Under the pieces are notes generated by a model. That model ran no database searches. It saw nothing but the letters and a program-made list of their open reading frames with translations, and was not told the origin of the DNA. 64,000 bases of DNA from JBFMFH01 sp964481395 (lineage in GTDB: Bacteria > Acidobacteriota > Vicinamibacteria > Vicinamibacterales > JAKQTR01). Shown one piece after another: positions 44,742 to 55,742 of the stretch. Where the stretch lies: NCBI GenBank assembly GCA_964481395.1, contig CAYZYG010000001.1:62001-126000 (forward strand). The letters are read 5' to 3'. Each line of letters opens with the position of its first letter. Positions within the stretch are counted from its first letter, which is position 1. The position numbers and the translations under genes are program-made.

Positions 44742-46607
44742 GTGAACATGGCCGAACCGCCATCGGGCTGGAACCTGCGTGGCATTCAACAGCGCCTGAT
44801 GCTGATCGTCCTGCTCGGGATCCTGGTCTCGACCACGGTGTTCGGCTGGGTCGCCTGGGAAGCGCTCGACGACTCGACGGCGCGCGTCCTCCAGGATCGC
44901 GGCGTGCACGCCGGCATCGCGGCCAGTCAGGTCGAGACGGTCGTCCAGCGTGAATGGCAGCGCCTGCAGGAGGTCGCGTCGGCGCCCTGGGCGGTGAGCG
45001 AGGAAACAGCCAGCGACAAACTGGCCGATCCGCACACGCTTCTGCGCTCCGCACTGATTCGCGCCGAACTGATGGAACGCCTGTACGTCACGGACGCCGC
45101 AGGACGGGTGCGATGGCAGGAACCCGCCCGCCCCGACATGATCGGCGAGTCCATCGCGGGAGCCGACCGGGCGATCAAGGCCGGCCGGCCGTCGGCCTCG
45201 ACCCTCCAGGACACCGCCGCAGGCCCCCGTCTCTACCTGTTCGTCACCATCCAATCGTGGACCGGCGCCGCGATCGGCCTCGTCGTTGGCGAGATCAACC
45301 CCATGACCTCGCGCTTCCCCGCCGTCCTGAGGGCGCACCTGGTTCCCGACGGCGGCGTCGACATCGTCGACGAACTCGGGTCGGTCATCGGCAGCACCGA
45401 CCCGTCGAAGGTTGGCCGGGCCAGCGAGCACCGCGCGTTTCTCGTGCAGCAGATCGCGTCGGGCAGGACCGCCACGGGAACGTGCCGGATGTGCCACGAC
45501 GACGACCGGACGAGCAGCCAGACGGTCATCGCCTTCACGCCCACGCGGCAGCCCCGCTGGGGGGTGTACCTGCGCGAACCCGAGTCGGCCTCCCTCTCGC
45601 ACGTGCGGGAGCTGCGCGTGACCCTGCTGTGGATGGGCCCCCTCATCTTCGTGCTCGGCCTCGCCTACGCCTATGGCGCGGGGCAAAGCCTGCTGCGCCC
45701 CATCAAGGTTCTGACGAAGGCCGCCCAGCGCATCGAGGCTGGCGACGTCGACCGCCCAATCCCGGCGGTGGGCACCGACGAGATCGGCAAGCTGGGCCAG
45801 TCGCTCGAACGGATGCGCGTGGCGCTGTCGGCATCCTTCACGGAGATCGAGGAAGCCAACACGACGCTCGAGCGGCGCGTCGCCGACCGCACCCAGGAAC
45901 TGGAACGGCTGTACGGGCAGCTCGCCGAACGCGAGGAGGCCCGGAGCCGGCTCCTCCGCCAGGTCATCACGGCTCAGGAGGACGAGCGCAAGCGTCTCGC
46001 CCGTGAACTGCACGACGAGACCTGCCAGACGATCAGCGCCCTGACCATGCGCCTGGAAACGGCCGTGAAGCAGCTGCCGCCCGGCGCGGATCACGCCCCG
46101 CTGCACGACGCTCGCGCACTGGCCGTCCGCACGCTCGACGAACTGCATCGTCTCATCTACGACCTGCGGCCGTCCGTCCTCGACGACCTGGGCCTGTGGC
46201 CGGCCATCGAGTGGTACGCCACGCGCATGCTGAAGGCGAAGGGCGTCTCGGTGCGCTGCGAGTTCACGGACGTCGACCGCCGGCTCCCGCCACTTGTCGA
46301 GACCGCCCTCTTCCGTGCCGTTCAGGAAGCCATCAGCAACATCGCGAAGCACGCCGAGGCCGAGCAGGCGCTCATCCAGGGCACCATCCGCGGCGGCCGG
46401 CTGATCATCGAGATCGAAGACGACGGCAAAGGGTTCGATCCCTCGGTGTTGCGCCGTCCGACCGACCGCGGCCACGGCTGGGGACTCCTCGGCATTACCG
46501 AGCGCGTCGAGGCCCTCGACGGGACCGTCACCCTCGACAGCGCTCCCGGCCAGGGAGCCCGGCTCGAATTCTCCGTCCCGCTCCCCAAGGAGGACGCCCA
46601 TGGCTAG
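44742..46607 (+). CDS. Heme-motif sensor histidine kinase (NarX/HisKA_3 class)
   Basis: 621 residues from GTG 44742 (ATG 44748 two codons later is equally possible). Membrane helices at about 19-41 and 292-314 bound a ~250-residue periplasmic sensor holding a heme-c site CRMCH (C248, C251, H252). After HAMP and a coiled coil comes HisKA_3 with ARELHDETCQTISAL (phospho-His424) and a HATPase domain. Covalent heme in the sensor suggests redox, CO, NO or O2 sensing. Partner: the NarL-type regulator whose ATG overlaps its end. Confidence 0.9.
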   Translation: MNMAEPPSGWNLRGIQQRLMLIVLLGILVSTTVFGWVAWEALDDSTARVLQDRGVHAGIAASQVETVVQREWQRLQEVASAPWAVSEETASDKLADPHTLLRSALIRAELMERLYVTDAAGRVRWQEPARPDMIGESIAGADRAIKAGRPSASTLQDTAAGPRLYLFVTIQSWTGAAIGLVVGEINPMTSRFPAVLRAHLVPDGGVDIVDELGSVIGSTDPSKVGRASEHRAFLVQQIASGRTATGTCRMCHDDDRTSSQTVIAFTPTRQPRWGVYLREPESASLSHVRELRVTLLWMGPLIFVLGLAYAYGAGQSLLRPIKVLTKAAQRIEAGDVDRPIPAVGTDEIGKLGQSLERMRVALSASFTEIEEANTTLERRVADRTQELERLYGQLAEREEARSRLLRQVITAQEDERKRLARELHDETCQTISALTMRLETAVKQLPPGADHAPLHDARALAVRTLDELHRLIYDLRPSVLDDLGLWPAIEWYATRMLKAKGVSVRCEFTDVDRRLPPLVETALFRAVQEAISNIAKHAEAEQALIQGTIRGGRLIIEIEDDGKGFDPSVLRRPTDRGHGWGLLGITERVEALDGTVTLDSAPGQGARLEFSVPLPKEDAHG

Positions 46608-47250
46608 GATCCGCGTGCTCATCGCCGACGACCACGCGATTGTCCGCGACGGCATCAAGGCGCTGCTCACCCTGGCCGACGACATCGAGGTGGTCGGCGA
46701 GGCCGGAAACGGCCGGGAGGCCATCGAACGCGTGGACGCCCTCGACCCCGACGTCGTGGTCATGGACATCGCCATGCCTGGCCTCGGCGGCCTCGAAGCG
46801 ACGATCGAAATCAAGCGAACGCATCCGCAGACCAAAGTGCTCGTGCTCTCCCAGTACGAGGATCGGGAGTACATCCGCCGTTTCCTCAAGATCGGCGTGT
46901 CAGGCTACGTGCTCAAGAAGTCGGCCGGCACCGATCTCGTCGGCGCGATTCGCGCGGCGTTCCGCGGGGGCCTCGTCCTCGATCCCGAGGTCGCCCGCGA
47001 AGCCATGCAGGACGCCGGACGCGGGAACGGATCGGCCGATCCCTACGAGTCGCTGACCGACCGCGAGAAGCAGGTCCTCAAGCTCGTCGCCGAAGGGCAC
47101 AGCAACAAGGAAATCGCGGATCTGCTCGACATCAGCGTCAAGACGGCCATGTCGCATCGCGAGCACGTCATGGACAAGCTGGATCTCCACAGCCGAACCG
47201 AGCTGATCAAGTTCGCGCTGCGCGAAGGCATCATCAGGGTGGAAGACTGA
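46600..47250 (+). CDS. NarL/LuxR-type response regulator
   Basis: 216 residues: receiver (about 4-120, ADDH, phospho-Asp in VVMDIAMPGLGG, Lys in LKKSAG) and a C-terminal LuxR helix-turn-helix (about 150-210, LTDREKQVLKLVAEGHSNKEIA). Overlaps the kinase gene by 8 bases. Last gene of the sigma-54-driven operon, so its DNA targets are probably distant or autoregulatory. Confidence 0.95.
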   Translation: MARIRVLIADDHAIVRDGIKALLTLADDIEVVGEAGNGREAIERVDALDPDVVVMDIAMPGLGGLEATIEIKRTHPQTKVLVLSQYEDREYIRRFLKIGVSGYVLKKSAGTDLVGAIRAAFRGGLVLDPEVAREAMQDAGRGNGSADPYESLTDREKQVLKLVAEGHSNKEIADLLDISVKTAMSHREHVMDKLDLHSRTELIKFALREGIIRVED

Positions 47251-47320
47251 GGGCAGGGACCGGGGATCGGGGACCGGGGATCAGTTGTTCCTCCCAATCC
47301 CCAATCCCCAACCCAGAGCG
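47251..47320. repeat. Heptamer-like intergenic repeat (ACCGGGG / CAATCCC units)
   Basis: Alternating GGGACCGGGGATCGGGGACC and CCAATCCCCAATCCCC stretches fill the 71 bases between two convergent genes. They may form a hairpin, but there is no T run. Confidence 0.8.
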
Positions 47321-47321
47321 G

Positions 47322-48524
47322 TCACTCCGCCCGGAGCGCGTCGATGGGGTCCAGCAGGGCCGCGCGGCGCGCCGGCAGCACGCCGCTCGCCAGGCCAACG
47401 CCGAGGCTCACGAACAGGGCCGCCGCCACGTAGCCCGGGGGCGTGTGGAACGGGAGGCCTGGGACCAGCAGATGCACCGCCTGGCCGACCACCCACGCCA
47501 GCGCCACCCCCAGCACGCCCCCCGCGAGCGACAACAGCGCCGACTCGAGCAGGAACACCAGAAGGATCTGCGCGGCGCCGGCACCCACCGCCCGCGCCAG
47601 GCCGATCTCGGACGTCCGCTCACCGACCGAGATCCACATCATCGTGAGAATCCCGATCGCCCCCACGATGAGCGAAATGGCGCCGATCCCGCCCACGGCC
47701 ATCGACACGATGCCGAGCACCCGGTCCATCACCACGAGCATGTCGGTCTGCGTCGTGATGGTGAAGTCCTCGTCGCCGTCGTGGCGGCGGGCGATCACGC
47801 CCCGGATGCCCTCGACCACGGCGTCCACGCGCGCGCCCGCCGTGAACTGCACGTCGATCTCCATCAGGTCACGACGGTTGAACAGGTCGAGCGCCGTCGC
47901 CACGGGCACGTAGACCGCATCGTCGACATCCAGCCCCAGCAGCTGCCCTTTGGCCGCCATCACGCCGATCACCAGACAGCGGCGGCCGGCCACCCGCACG
48001 TGCTCGCCCAGCGCGTTGCGATCGCCGAAGAGTTCGCGTTTGACAGTCGGCCCCAGCACGGCCACGGACGCGCCGCGATCAAGATCGCCCGCCGGCAGGA
48101 ACCGGCCTTGCCCGACGGCGAACTTCCAGACCGCCGGCAGGTCGGCGTTGACGCCGTAGACGAAGACGCTCCTCCCGCGGCCGTCCCCCGACACGCGGGC
48201 CATGCCGAAGGCCACCGGCACGATGCGCTCGACGCCCGGGACGCGCCGCAGCGCGATGGCGTCCTCGATGGTCAGCGGACGCACCGTGCCGCCCACCGCG
48301 CCCACGATGCCCGTCGTCTGAACCCGCCCCGGATTGACGGCGAGGATGTTCGTGCCGAACTGCGTGAACTCGCCAACGAGGTACCGGCGCGTCCCTTCGC
48401 CGAGGGACGTGAGCAGCACGACGGAGGCCACGCCGATCACGATGCCCAGCACCGTCAGCGTCGATCGCAGGCGGTGCGCCCGGATGGCCCCCACCGCGAA
48501 CACCACCGAGTCGGCGGCTATCAT
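47322..48524 (-). CDS. MacB-like ABC transporter permease, second copy
   Basis: 400 residues from ATG 48524, two bases after the stop of the first permease. FtsX/MacB_PCD layout: one N-terminal helix (about 19-40), a large periplasmic domain (about 50-270), and three C-terminal helices ending in SGVLPARRAALLDPIDALRAE. About the same length as, and similar to, the upstream permease, so the pair probably forms a heterodimer. Confidence 0.88.
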   Translation of the reverse strand: MIAADSVVFAVGAIRAHRLRSTLTVLGIVIGVASVVLLTSLGEGTRRYLVGEFTQFGTNILAVNPGRVQTTGIVGAVGGTVRPLTIEDAIALRRVPGVERIVPVAFGMARVSGDGRGRSVFVYGVNADLPAVWKFAVGQGRFLPAGDLDRGASVAVLGPTVKRELFGDRNALGEHVRVAGRRCLVIGVMAAKGQLLGLDVDDAVYVPVATALDLFNRRDLMEIDVQFTAGARVDAVVEGIRGVIARRHDGDEDFTITTQTDMLVVMDRVLGIVSMAVGGIGAISLIVGAIGILTMMWISVGERTSEIGLARAVGAGAAQILLVFLLESALLSLAGGVLGVALAWVVGQAVHLLVPGLPFHTPPGYVAAALFVSLGVGLASGVLPARRAALLDPIDALRAE

Positions 48525-48526
48525 GA

Positions 48527-49732
48527 TCAGCCCCGGCGCGACAGGGCAATGACCGGGTCGAGCCTGGCCGCCCGCCGCGCAGGAAGGACGCCGAACGCCA
48601 GCCCCACCCCCGTCGAGATCGCCAGCGCGCCCCACACGGCCCAGGCCGGCGGTTCCACTGGAAACGCGGGGTACAACGCCCGCGTCACGGCGACGGCCAG
48701 GAATCCCAGGGCCAGCCCGGCCACCCCACCGGCCGTCGACAGCATCGCCGCCTCGGACAGGAACACTCCCAGGACCTGACCGGGCTCGGCCCCGAGCGCC
48801 TTCAGCAGGCCGATCTCGCGCGTGCGCTCCGAGACCGACACGAGCATCACGTTCATGATGCCGACTCCCGCCACACTGAGCGATACCGCCGCGATGCCGG
48901 CCAGCACGGCCGTCAGCACGGTGAGGATCTGACCGAACGTCGAGACGACTGCGTCCTGGGCGATCACCGTGACGTCCTCCTCGCCGTGGCGTTCGGTGAG
49001 CACGCCGACGATATCCTCGGCGGCCGCGTGCAGCTGCGTGTGCTGCCCTACCTCCACCAGCACCCGGAACAGGCTCGGCCGGTTGAACAGCCGCATCGCA
49101 CGCACGACCGGAACATGCACGACGTCGTTGAAGTCGAACCCGACCGACACGCCTCTGGGCGCCATCACGCCGACGATTCGGAACCGCTCGTCGCCGATGC
49201 GCAACAGCTGGCCGAGCGGGTTCGCGCGACCGAAGATCTCCGTGCTGACTTTCGATCCGATGACGCACACCCGCGGCGCCTCGGCCGGTTCGCCTGCCGG
49301 CAGATACCGGCCCAGGTGCACCTCGAGCTGACGGACGTGCTGCATGTCCGACGTGGCACCCAGCACCGTCACTTCGCGCGACCGGGACCCCGACTGCACG
49401 CGGGCCGTGCCGACCACCAGCGGCGATGCCCGGCGGACGGCGGGAACTCGCCGGCGCACGGCCTCGACGTCGTCGAGCGTCAGATCGTTGGGCACGCCGC
49501 CGACCACCGGCATCATGCCGGTCGTCTCGACCCTCCCCGGCAGGACGATCAGGAGGTTGGTGCCGAGCCCCTGGAATTCCCCGATCACGTACCGCCGCGC
49601 CCCCTCGCCCAGGCTCGTCAGGACAATCACCGAGGTCACGCCGATCCCGACGCCCAGCAGGGACAGTCCCGTGCGCAAGCGGTGTCCCCGAAGCGCACCC
49701 GCCGACAGCACGAACAGATCGAGCATCCTCAC
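48527..49732 (-). CDS. MacB-like ABC transporter permease, first copy
   Basis: 401 residues from GTG 49732 (GTGA overlap with the ATPase gene; ATG 49726 is possible). FtsX-type permease: N-terminal helix (about 17-38), periplasmic MacB_PCD domain, three late helices and the ending VLPARRAARLDPVIALSRRG. Confidence 0.88.
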   Translation of the reverse strand: MRMLDLFVLSAGALRGHRLRTGLSLLGVGIGVTSVIVLTSLGEGARRYVIGEFQGLGTNLLIVLPGRVETTGMMPVVGGVPNDLTLDDVEAVRRRVPAVRRASPLVVGTARVQSGSRSREVTVLGATSDMQHVRQLEVHLGRYLPAGEPAEAPRVCVIGSKVSTEIFGRANPLGQLLRIGDERFRIVGVMAPRGVSVGFDFNDVVHVPVVRAMRLFNRPSLFRVLVEVGQHTQLHAAAEDIVGVLTERHGEEDVTVIAQDAVVSTFGQILTVLTAVLAGIAAVSLSVAGVGIMNVMLVSVSERTREIGLLKALGAEPGQVLGVFLSEAAMLSTAGGVAGLALGFLAVAVTRALYPAFPVEPPAWAVWGALAISTGVGLAFGVLPARRAARLDPVIALSRRG

Positions 49733-50508
49733 GGCAACGCCCTCAGCCCGGGTGGCGACACCTGCTCCGCGGAACTGCCAGCATCGTCACTCCGGGGCCG
49801 CGAAGCGGAACCCGGAATCTCCGGCCGCAGGCCGTGGCGCGGCTCATCTGCCACCAGGGCGCCGTCCTCGAGTCTGATCCGTCGACTGGCGCGACCACCG
49901 ATGTCCGGGTCGTGGGTCACCACGATGAGGGTCAACCCCTCGCCGTGCATGCGTTCCAGCAGATCGACGACGTCCCGCCCCGACTGCCGATCGAGATTGC
50001 CCGTCGGTTCGTCGGCCAGCAGCACGCCCGGCTCCATGACCACCGACCGCGCGATGGCCACGCGCTGTCGTTCGCCGCCGGACAGCTGCTCGGGCCGGTG
50101 ATCCGCACGTTCGAAGAGCCCGACCGACCGGAGCGCCCGTTCGACGCGCGCGCGCCGCTCGCGCCGGTCCACTCCCGCGAACACCATCGGCAGCTCGACG
50201 TTGCCGGCGGCCGTCAGGCGCGGCACGAGATGGAAGGACTGGAACACGAAGCCGATCTTGTGGCGCCGCACGCGCGACAGCGCCCGCTCGTCCAGGCGCG
50301 CCACCTCGATGCCGTCGAGCAGGTACGACCCGTCCGTCGGCCGATCCAGGCAGCCCAGGATGTTGAGCAGCGTGGACTTCCCGGACCCCGACGGTCCCAT
50401 CACCGACAGGTAGCCCCCGGAGGGGACCGTCAGGCTGACATCCCGGAGCGCGTGCACCGGGCGCCCGCCGACGTCGTAGTCGCGCGAGACGCCGCGAAGC
50501 TCGATCAT
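49729..50508 (-). CDS. LolD/MacB-type ABC ATPase with repeat-derived tail
   Basis: 259 residues: Walker A GPSGSGKS, Q loop FVFQSFH, signature LSGGERQRVAIAR, Walker B LLADEPTGNLD, H loop THD. The core ends near residue 218; the last ~40 residues (EPRHGLRPEIPGSASRPRSDD...) are encoded by DNA of the GGCCGCAGG repeat type seen at 35094-35125 and 55711-55742, and are probably not functional. ATGA overlap with the adaptor gene. Confidence 0.92.
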   Translation of the reverse strand: MIELRGVSRDYDVGGRPVHALRDVSLTVPSGGYLSVMGPSGSGKSTLLNILGCLDRPTDGSYLLDGIEVARLDERALSRVRRHKIGFVFQSFHLVPRLTAAGNVELPMVFAGVDRRERRARVERALRSVGLFERADHRPEQLSGGERQRVAIARSVVMEPGVLLADEPTGNLDRQSGRDVVDLLERMHGEGLTLIVVTHDPDIGGRASRRIRLEDGALVADEPRHGLRPEIPGSASRPRSDDAGSSAEQVSPPGLRALP

Positions 50509-51653
50509 TCCTGCTCCGACTCGACCCGGACCACGGCCCCGGCCTTGACCTCAGGCCGATCCAGCGAGATCACGACGCGATCGCCGGCCGCGAGGCCGCG
50601 GGTGATCTCGGTGTACTCCCAGTTGCTCAGCCCGGTCGCCACCTCCACGGCCTCCAGCACGCCGTTGCGGACGACGAGCACCCGCGTGCCGCCGATCAGC
50701 GCGTAGCTCGGAATCCGCAGCACCCCGTCGTGCGCGTCCAGGATGACCTCCACGTCGGCGGAGGTGCCGGGCCGGAGACTGGCCGCGAAGGCCCCGTCGT
50801 CGAACTCGGCTTCGATCTCGAACGTCCGATTCTGCTCCTGGAGATCGAGGACGAAGGGCGCGATCCGGACCAGCCGCCCCTGGAAGTCCCGCCCCGGAAA
50901 GGCATCCAGGGTGATGCGCACGACCTGGCCGACCTGCACCGTGGCCACGTCCACCTCGTCGAGGGGCGCGCTGACGTAGATGCCGGCCGTGGCAATGATC
51001 TCGATCACGGACGGAATCGGCACCCCGGGCGGTGCGGGCGTCACCCACTCGCCAACCTCGGCCGTGACATCGGCGATAACGCCGTCGAACGGGGCCCGCA
51101 GTTCTTTGTACCCGCGCGCAACCCGCGCCACGCGCAGCGCCGCCTGCGCTTCTCCAACACGAGCCTTGGCCGCCTCGCACGCCGCGCGGGCCATGTCGTA
51201 GCGCCCCTGGGCCTGATCCAGCCGTTCCGCCGGCAGGAGTTCGTCCTTGGCCAACTGCCGCGCCCGCGCCAGATCCCGGCCGGCAAGGTCCGACGCCTGG
51301 CAGGCCTCCCGCGAGGCCGCCTGCGCCCCCTCCACCGTCCGTTCGTGCAGCGCGATCTGGGCATCGTCGCTCGCCGTGTCGAGGCGCAGCAGCAGTTGGC
51401 CGGTCCGGACCGAATCACCCTTGCGCACCGGCCGTTCCAAGACCCGCCCGGCCATTTCGGGACTGAGTGCGGCCCGCCGCCGAGCTTTGATGGTGCCGGC
51501 CCGGCTGTTGGTCACCGTCTCTTCGACCCGCCCTTCGGCGACCCGGGCGACGGTCACGGGAATTGGCTGCGGCCGAAACAGCCAGACGTAGGCGGCGTAG
51601 ACACCACCCGACAGGAGGAGGACGGCGACGAGACGGCGAATCCAGCGCGTCAT
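50505..51653 (-). CDS. MacA-like periplasmic adaptor
   Basis: 382 residues: anchor helix (about 5-22), barrel-sandwich and alpha hairpin (about 105-190), beta-barrel and membrane-proximal domain with IPSYALIGGTRVLVV and GLAAGDRVVI. First gene of a four-gene MacAB-type exporter (adaptor, ATPase, two permeases) with no outer-membrane channel adjacent. Cargo unknown. Confidence 0.88.
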   Translation of the reverse strand: MTRWIRRLVAVLLLSGGVYAAYVWLFRPQPIPVTVARVAEGRVEETVTNSRAGTIKARRRAALSPEMAGRVLERPVRKGDSVRTGQLLLRLDTASDDAQIALHERTVEGAQAASREACQASDLAGRDLARARQLAKDELLPAERLDQAQGRYDMARAACEAAKARVGEAQAALRVARVARGYKELRAPFDGVIADVTAEVGEWVTPAPPGVPIPSVIEIIATAGIYVSAPLDEVDVATVQVGQVVRITLDAFPGRDFQGRLVRIAPFVLDLQEQNRTFEIEAEFDDGAFAASLRPGTSADVEVILDAHDGVLRIPSYALIGGTRVLVVRNGVLEAVEVATGLSNWEYTEITRGLAAGDRVVISLDRPEVKAGAVVRVESEQE

Positions 51654-52034
51654 CGGTCGGTCTTTCCGGGGGACGCTGCAGGTGCGGCGCGCGGGACGCG
51701 CCGGGTCGGTCCCGATTGTACAGCAGAGGCGCCGCCAGACGAGGATTGTCGGTTGTGGTGAAAACCCGACGCCCTCGCCGGATTTCCGACAGACACCACA
51801 GGCAGATCCATTGAAATTCCCGCCGTTGAGGTCAATGGCGGGGATTCCAGAGCTGGCAGTTGAATTGCTCTACGGTCTGAGTGGATTGGGCTCGTCCCCT
51901 CGATCCCTGTCCCTGGCGGCCCGGTGAGTCGCCCGGAACGGCCCGAGCCCCCCAAATGGCTGCCACCCCGGGCCGAGAGACTTGGGGCGGGCGGCGACTG
52001 TTCGCAACCGCCCCCACGCCCCCGAGAGGCCGAC
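51654..52034. other. Shared regulatory region between the exporter and the kinase/NtrC operon
   Basis: 381 bases. Contents: an imperfect dyad GTCGG...CCGAC (51748-51770), a hairpin resembling a degenerate dRS3 palindrome around 51816-51850, the sigma-54 promoter, and about 150 bases of leader for the plus-strand operon. No gene is supported. Confidence 0.65.
51854..51869 (+). promoter_or_regulatory. Sigma-54 (-24/-12) promoter of the kinase/archaemetzincin/NtrC operon
   Basis: TGGCAGTTGAATTGCT with GG (51855-51856) and GC (51867-51868) ten bases apart; TGGCA and TTGCT both intact. Predicted start near 51880. The operon encodes its own sigma-54 activator, so positive autoregulation is likely. 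Confidence 0.7.
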
Positions 52035-53651
52035 ATGCCCACCTCGCACGTCCGTTGGTGGAACCGGCTGAGCGTGCGCCTGCCTGCGTTCACGGCGCTC
52101 GGCACCCTTGTGGTCGTCGGTACGGCCGTCTGGATCGTGCTCCAGGCTCAGCAGGATCATCTGATCCGCGAGGTCGTCCGCAGCGTCGAGTTGTTCAGCG
52201 AGACGATCAAGAGCAGCACCTACCACGACATGCTGGCGGACCGGCGGGAGAACGCGTACCTCATCATGAACACGATCGGCCAGCAGGCCGGCGTGGAGCG
52301 TGTGCGATTCTTCAACAAGGAGGGCCGGGTCACGTTCTCGACCGAGACGCCGGAGATCGACACCTTCGTCGACAAGAAGGAAGAGGCGTGCTACGGCTGT
52401 CACGAAGCCGGCCGGCCTCTCTAGCGGCTGGCCAGGGGGAAGAGGAGCCGCATCTACTCCGTCCGCTACCACCGCGTGGTCGGCATGGTCACCACCATCT
52501 ACAACGAACAGTCCTGCTGGAACGCGTCCTGCCACGCGCACCCACAGGAGAAGCGCGTCCTGGGCGTGATCGACATCGGGGTGTCGCTCGCGGACATCGA
52601 TCGGGAGCACGCGTCGCTGCGGCGTCGTTCGATGGCGATCTCGGGGCTCGCGACGATCGGCCTCGTGGGCCTGGTGGGCTTCTTCGCACGGCGGTCGCTC
52701 GTCCGCCCGGTCACCGAACTGGTGAGCGCCACGCAGAAGGTGGCGGCGGGTGACTACACGCAGCAGATCCGGGTGGCGGCCACCAACGAACTGGGGGCTC
52801 TGGAGGCGGCGTACAACGAGATGATCGAGGCGCTGTCGAAGTCGCGCGCGGAACGCCGCCATCTGCTCGCGACGCTCGAACAGCAGGTCGAGAAGCGCAC
52901 GGCCGAACTGAAGGAGGCCCAGGCGAGGCTGGTGCAGTCCGAGAAGCTGTCGTCGCTCGGGCGCCTGGCCGCTTCGATTGCCCACGAGATCAACAATCCC
53001 CTTGCGGGCATCCTGACCTACGCCAAGCTGCTCATCCGCATGCTGGACGAGGACGAGATCGACGCGCAGACGAAGGCCACTGCGGTCCGCCACCTGAAGC
53101 TCGTGCAGCGGGAAACCGAACGGTGTACGGCCATCGTCCGCAACCTGCTCGAGTTCGCGCGACAGCGGCCGCTCTCCGTCAAGGATGTCGATGTCAACGC
53201 GATCATCGACGAGGCCATGTCGCTCATCGCGCACCAGGCCACGCTCCAGGGCATCACCATCGCGCGCCGGGCCGATCCCGTCCCGATGGTGCCGGCTGAC
53301 ATGGGGCAGATTCGCCAGGCCCTGGTTAACGTCATGCTCAACGGCTGCGAGGCCATGACCTCCGGGGGCACGCTGACCGTCGCGTCGCACCCGTCCCCGG
53401 ACGGGCGGTTCGTCCATGTGGCCGTGACGGACACCGGCATCGGCATTCCGCCGGATCGGCTGGCGAAGATTTTCGACCCGTTCTTCAGCACGAAGGAAAA
53501 GGGTACCGGCCTGGGCCTGTCGGTGGTGTACGGCATCATCGAACGCCACCAGGGGACGATCGACATCTCGAGCAGCGTCGGCTCCGGCACGACGATCACG
53601 ATCAAGCTGCCGACCAGCCAGAAGGGCGAGGAGCCGCCGCGGCGCGGCTGA
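52035..53651 (+). pseudogene. Heme-motif sensor histidine kinase with one in-frame amber codon
   Basis: Frame from ATG 52035 runs 539 codons to 53651, interrupted only by TAG at codon 130 (52422-52424). The frame is otherwise unbroken and homologous in style throughout: TM1 (about 15-37), a sensor with two heme sites, CYGCH (C119, C122, H123) and the longer CWNASCH (C161-x4-C166, H167), TM2 (about 199-220), HAMP, coiled coil, DHp with SIAHEINNPLAGIL (His317), and a full HATPase. The amber lies where related kinases have Thr or Ser after CHEAGRPL. It may be a true mutation, a sequencing error (TCG to TAG is one base) or readthrough. If real, translation restarting at ATG 52485 would lose the first membrane helix. 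Confidence 0.85.
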
Positions 53652-53653
53652 CG

Positions 53654-54207
53654 ATGGCGGACGTGCACCTGTGGTGGATCGGGGCCGATGCGGTCGACGA
53701 CGGCCTGCTGGAGGCCGTGCGCCGGAGGGTCGAGGGCGCGTTCGCCATCAAGGCGAGGCCCTACCGCCACGCCGACCGGCCCGATCACGCGTTCGACCAT
53801 CGGCGGGGCCAGCATTCGTCCACGGAGATTCTGAGATGGCTGATCGCGCGCGGCACGCCGGCGGGCAGGGTTCTCGCGATCACGGACGCGGATCTGTTCA
53901 TCCCGATCCTCACGTTCGTGTACGGCGAGGCCCAGCTCGGAGGCACCGCCGCGGTCGTCTCGACGGCCCGGCTGTGGCCGGACCCTGCGGCCCGGCCCGA
54001 TCCGGTCCTGCTGCGGGATCGCATCATCAAGGAATGCGTCCACGAACTCGGTCACACCTACGGCCTGCTGCACTGCTCGGACGCCGCCTGCGTCATGTCG
54101 CGTTCCGTCAACATCGCGGACGTCGACGCCAAACGGCCCGCGCTCTGCCACGACTGCGCCGATCGCTACCGCGAGCTTCACGCCGCCCCGGGGGAAGGTG
54201 AACGTTC

Positions 54208-54211
<4 letters not shown>
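53654..54211 (+). CDS. Archaemetzincin-like zinc metalloprotease (M54)
   Basis: 185 residues. The long zinc motif HELGHTYGLLHC (His130, His134, His140) followed by CVMSRSVN and a CHDC pair is the archaemetzincin signature, with the second zinc site on the Cys cluster; the Met-turn is in VMSRS. Length is the family norm. No signal peptide, so it acts in the cytoplasm. It sits between a sensor kinase (2 bases after its stop) and an NtrC-type regulator (ATGA overlap), an unusual place that suggests it processes or binds a signalling protein. Substrates of this family are unknown. Confidence 0.9.
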
Positions 54212-55596
<1,385 letters not shown>

Positions 55597-55632
55597 GCGG
55601 GACGGCCACCACGTCGTTTGGGTTGCTCGGAC

Positions 55633-55742
55633 GGGGACATTCACCGAGGACCCGGATCGGAACGGGGAACATCCACAACTGGCCCCCGGTCCCCGGTCCC
55701 GACGAGGCATCCGGATCCGGCCGCAGGCGCGCCGCGCCTCGT
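55633..55742. repeat. Dispersed repeat, copy B
   Basis: Counterpart of 34996-35125, sharing GGGGACAT, CGAGGACC, AACGGGGAAC, GGCCCCCGGTCC, CCCCGGTCCCGAC and the final GGCCGCAGG block. It fills the space between the NtrC and zinc-ribbon kinase genes. Confidence 0.75.

Noticed and set aside
51748..51770. GTCGG dyad as an enhancer for the second sigma-54 promoter
   Set aside because: It does not resemble the dyads at 57010-57045, so it is only mentioned as a dyad.
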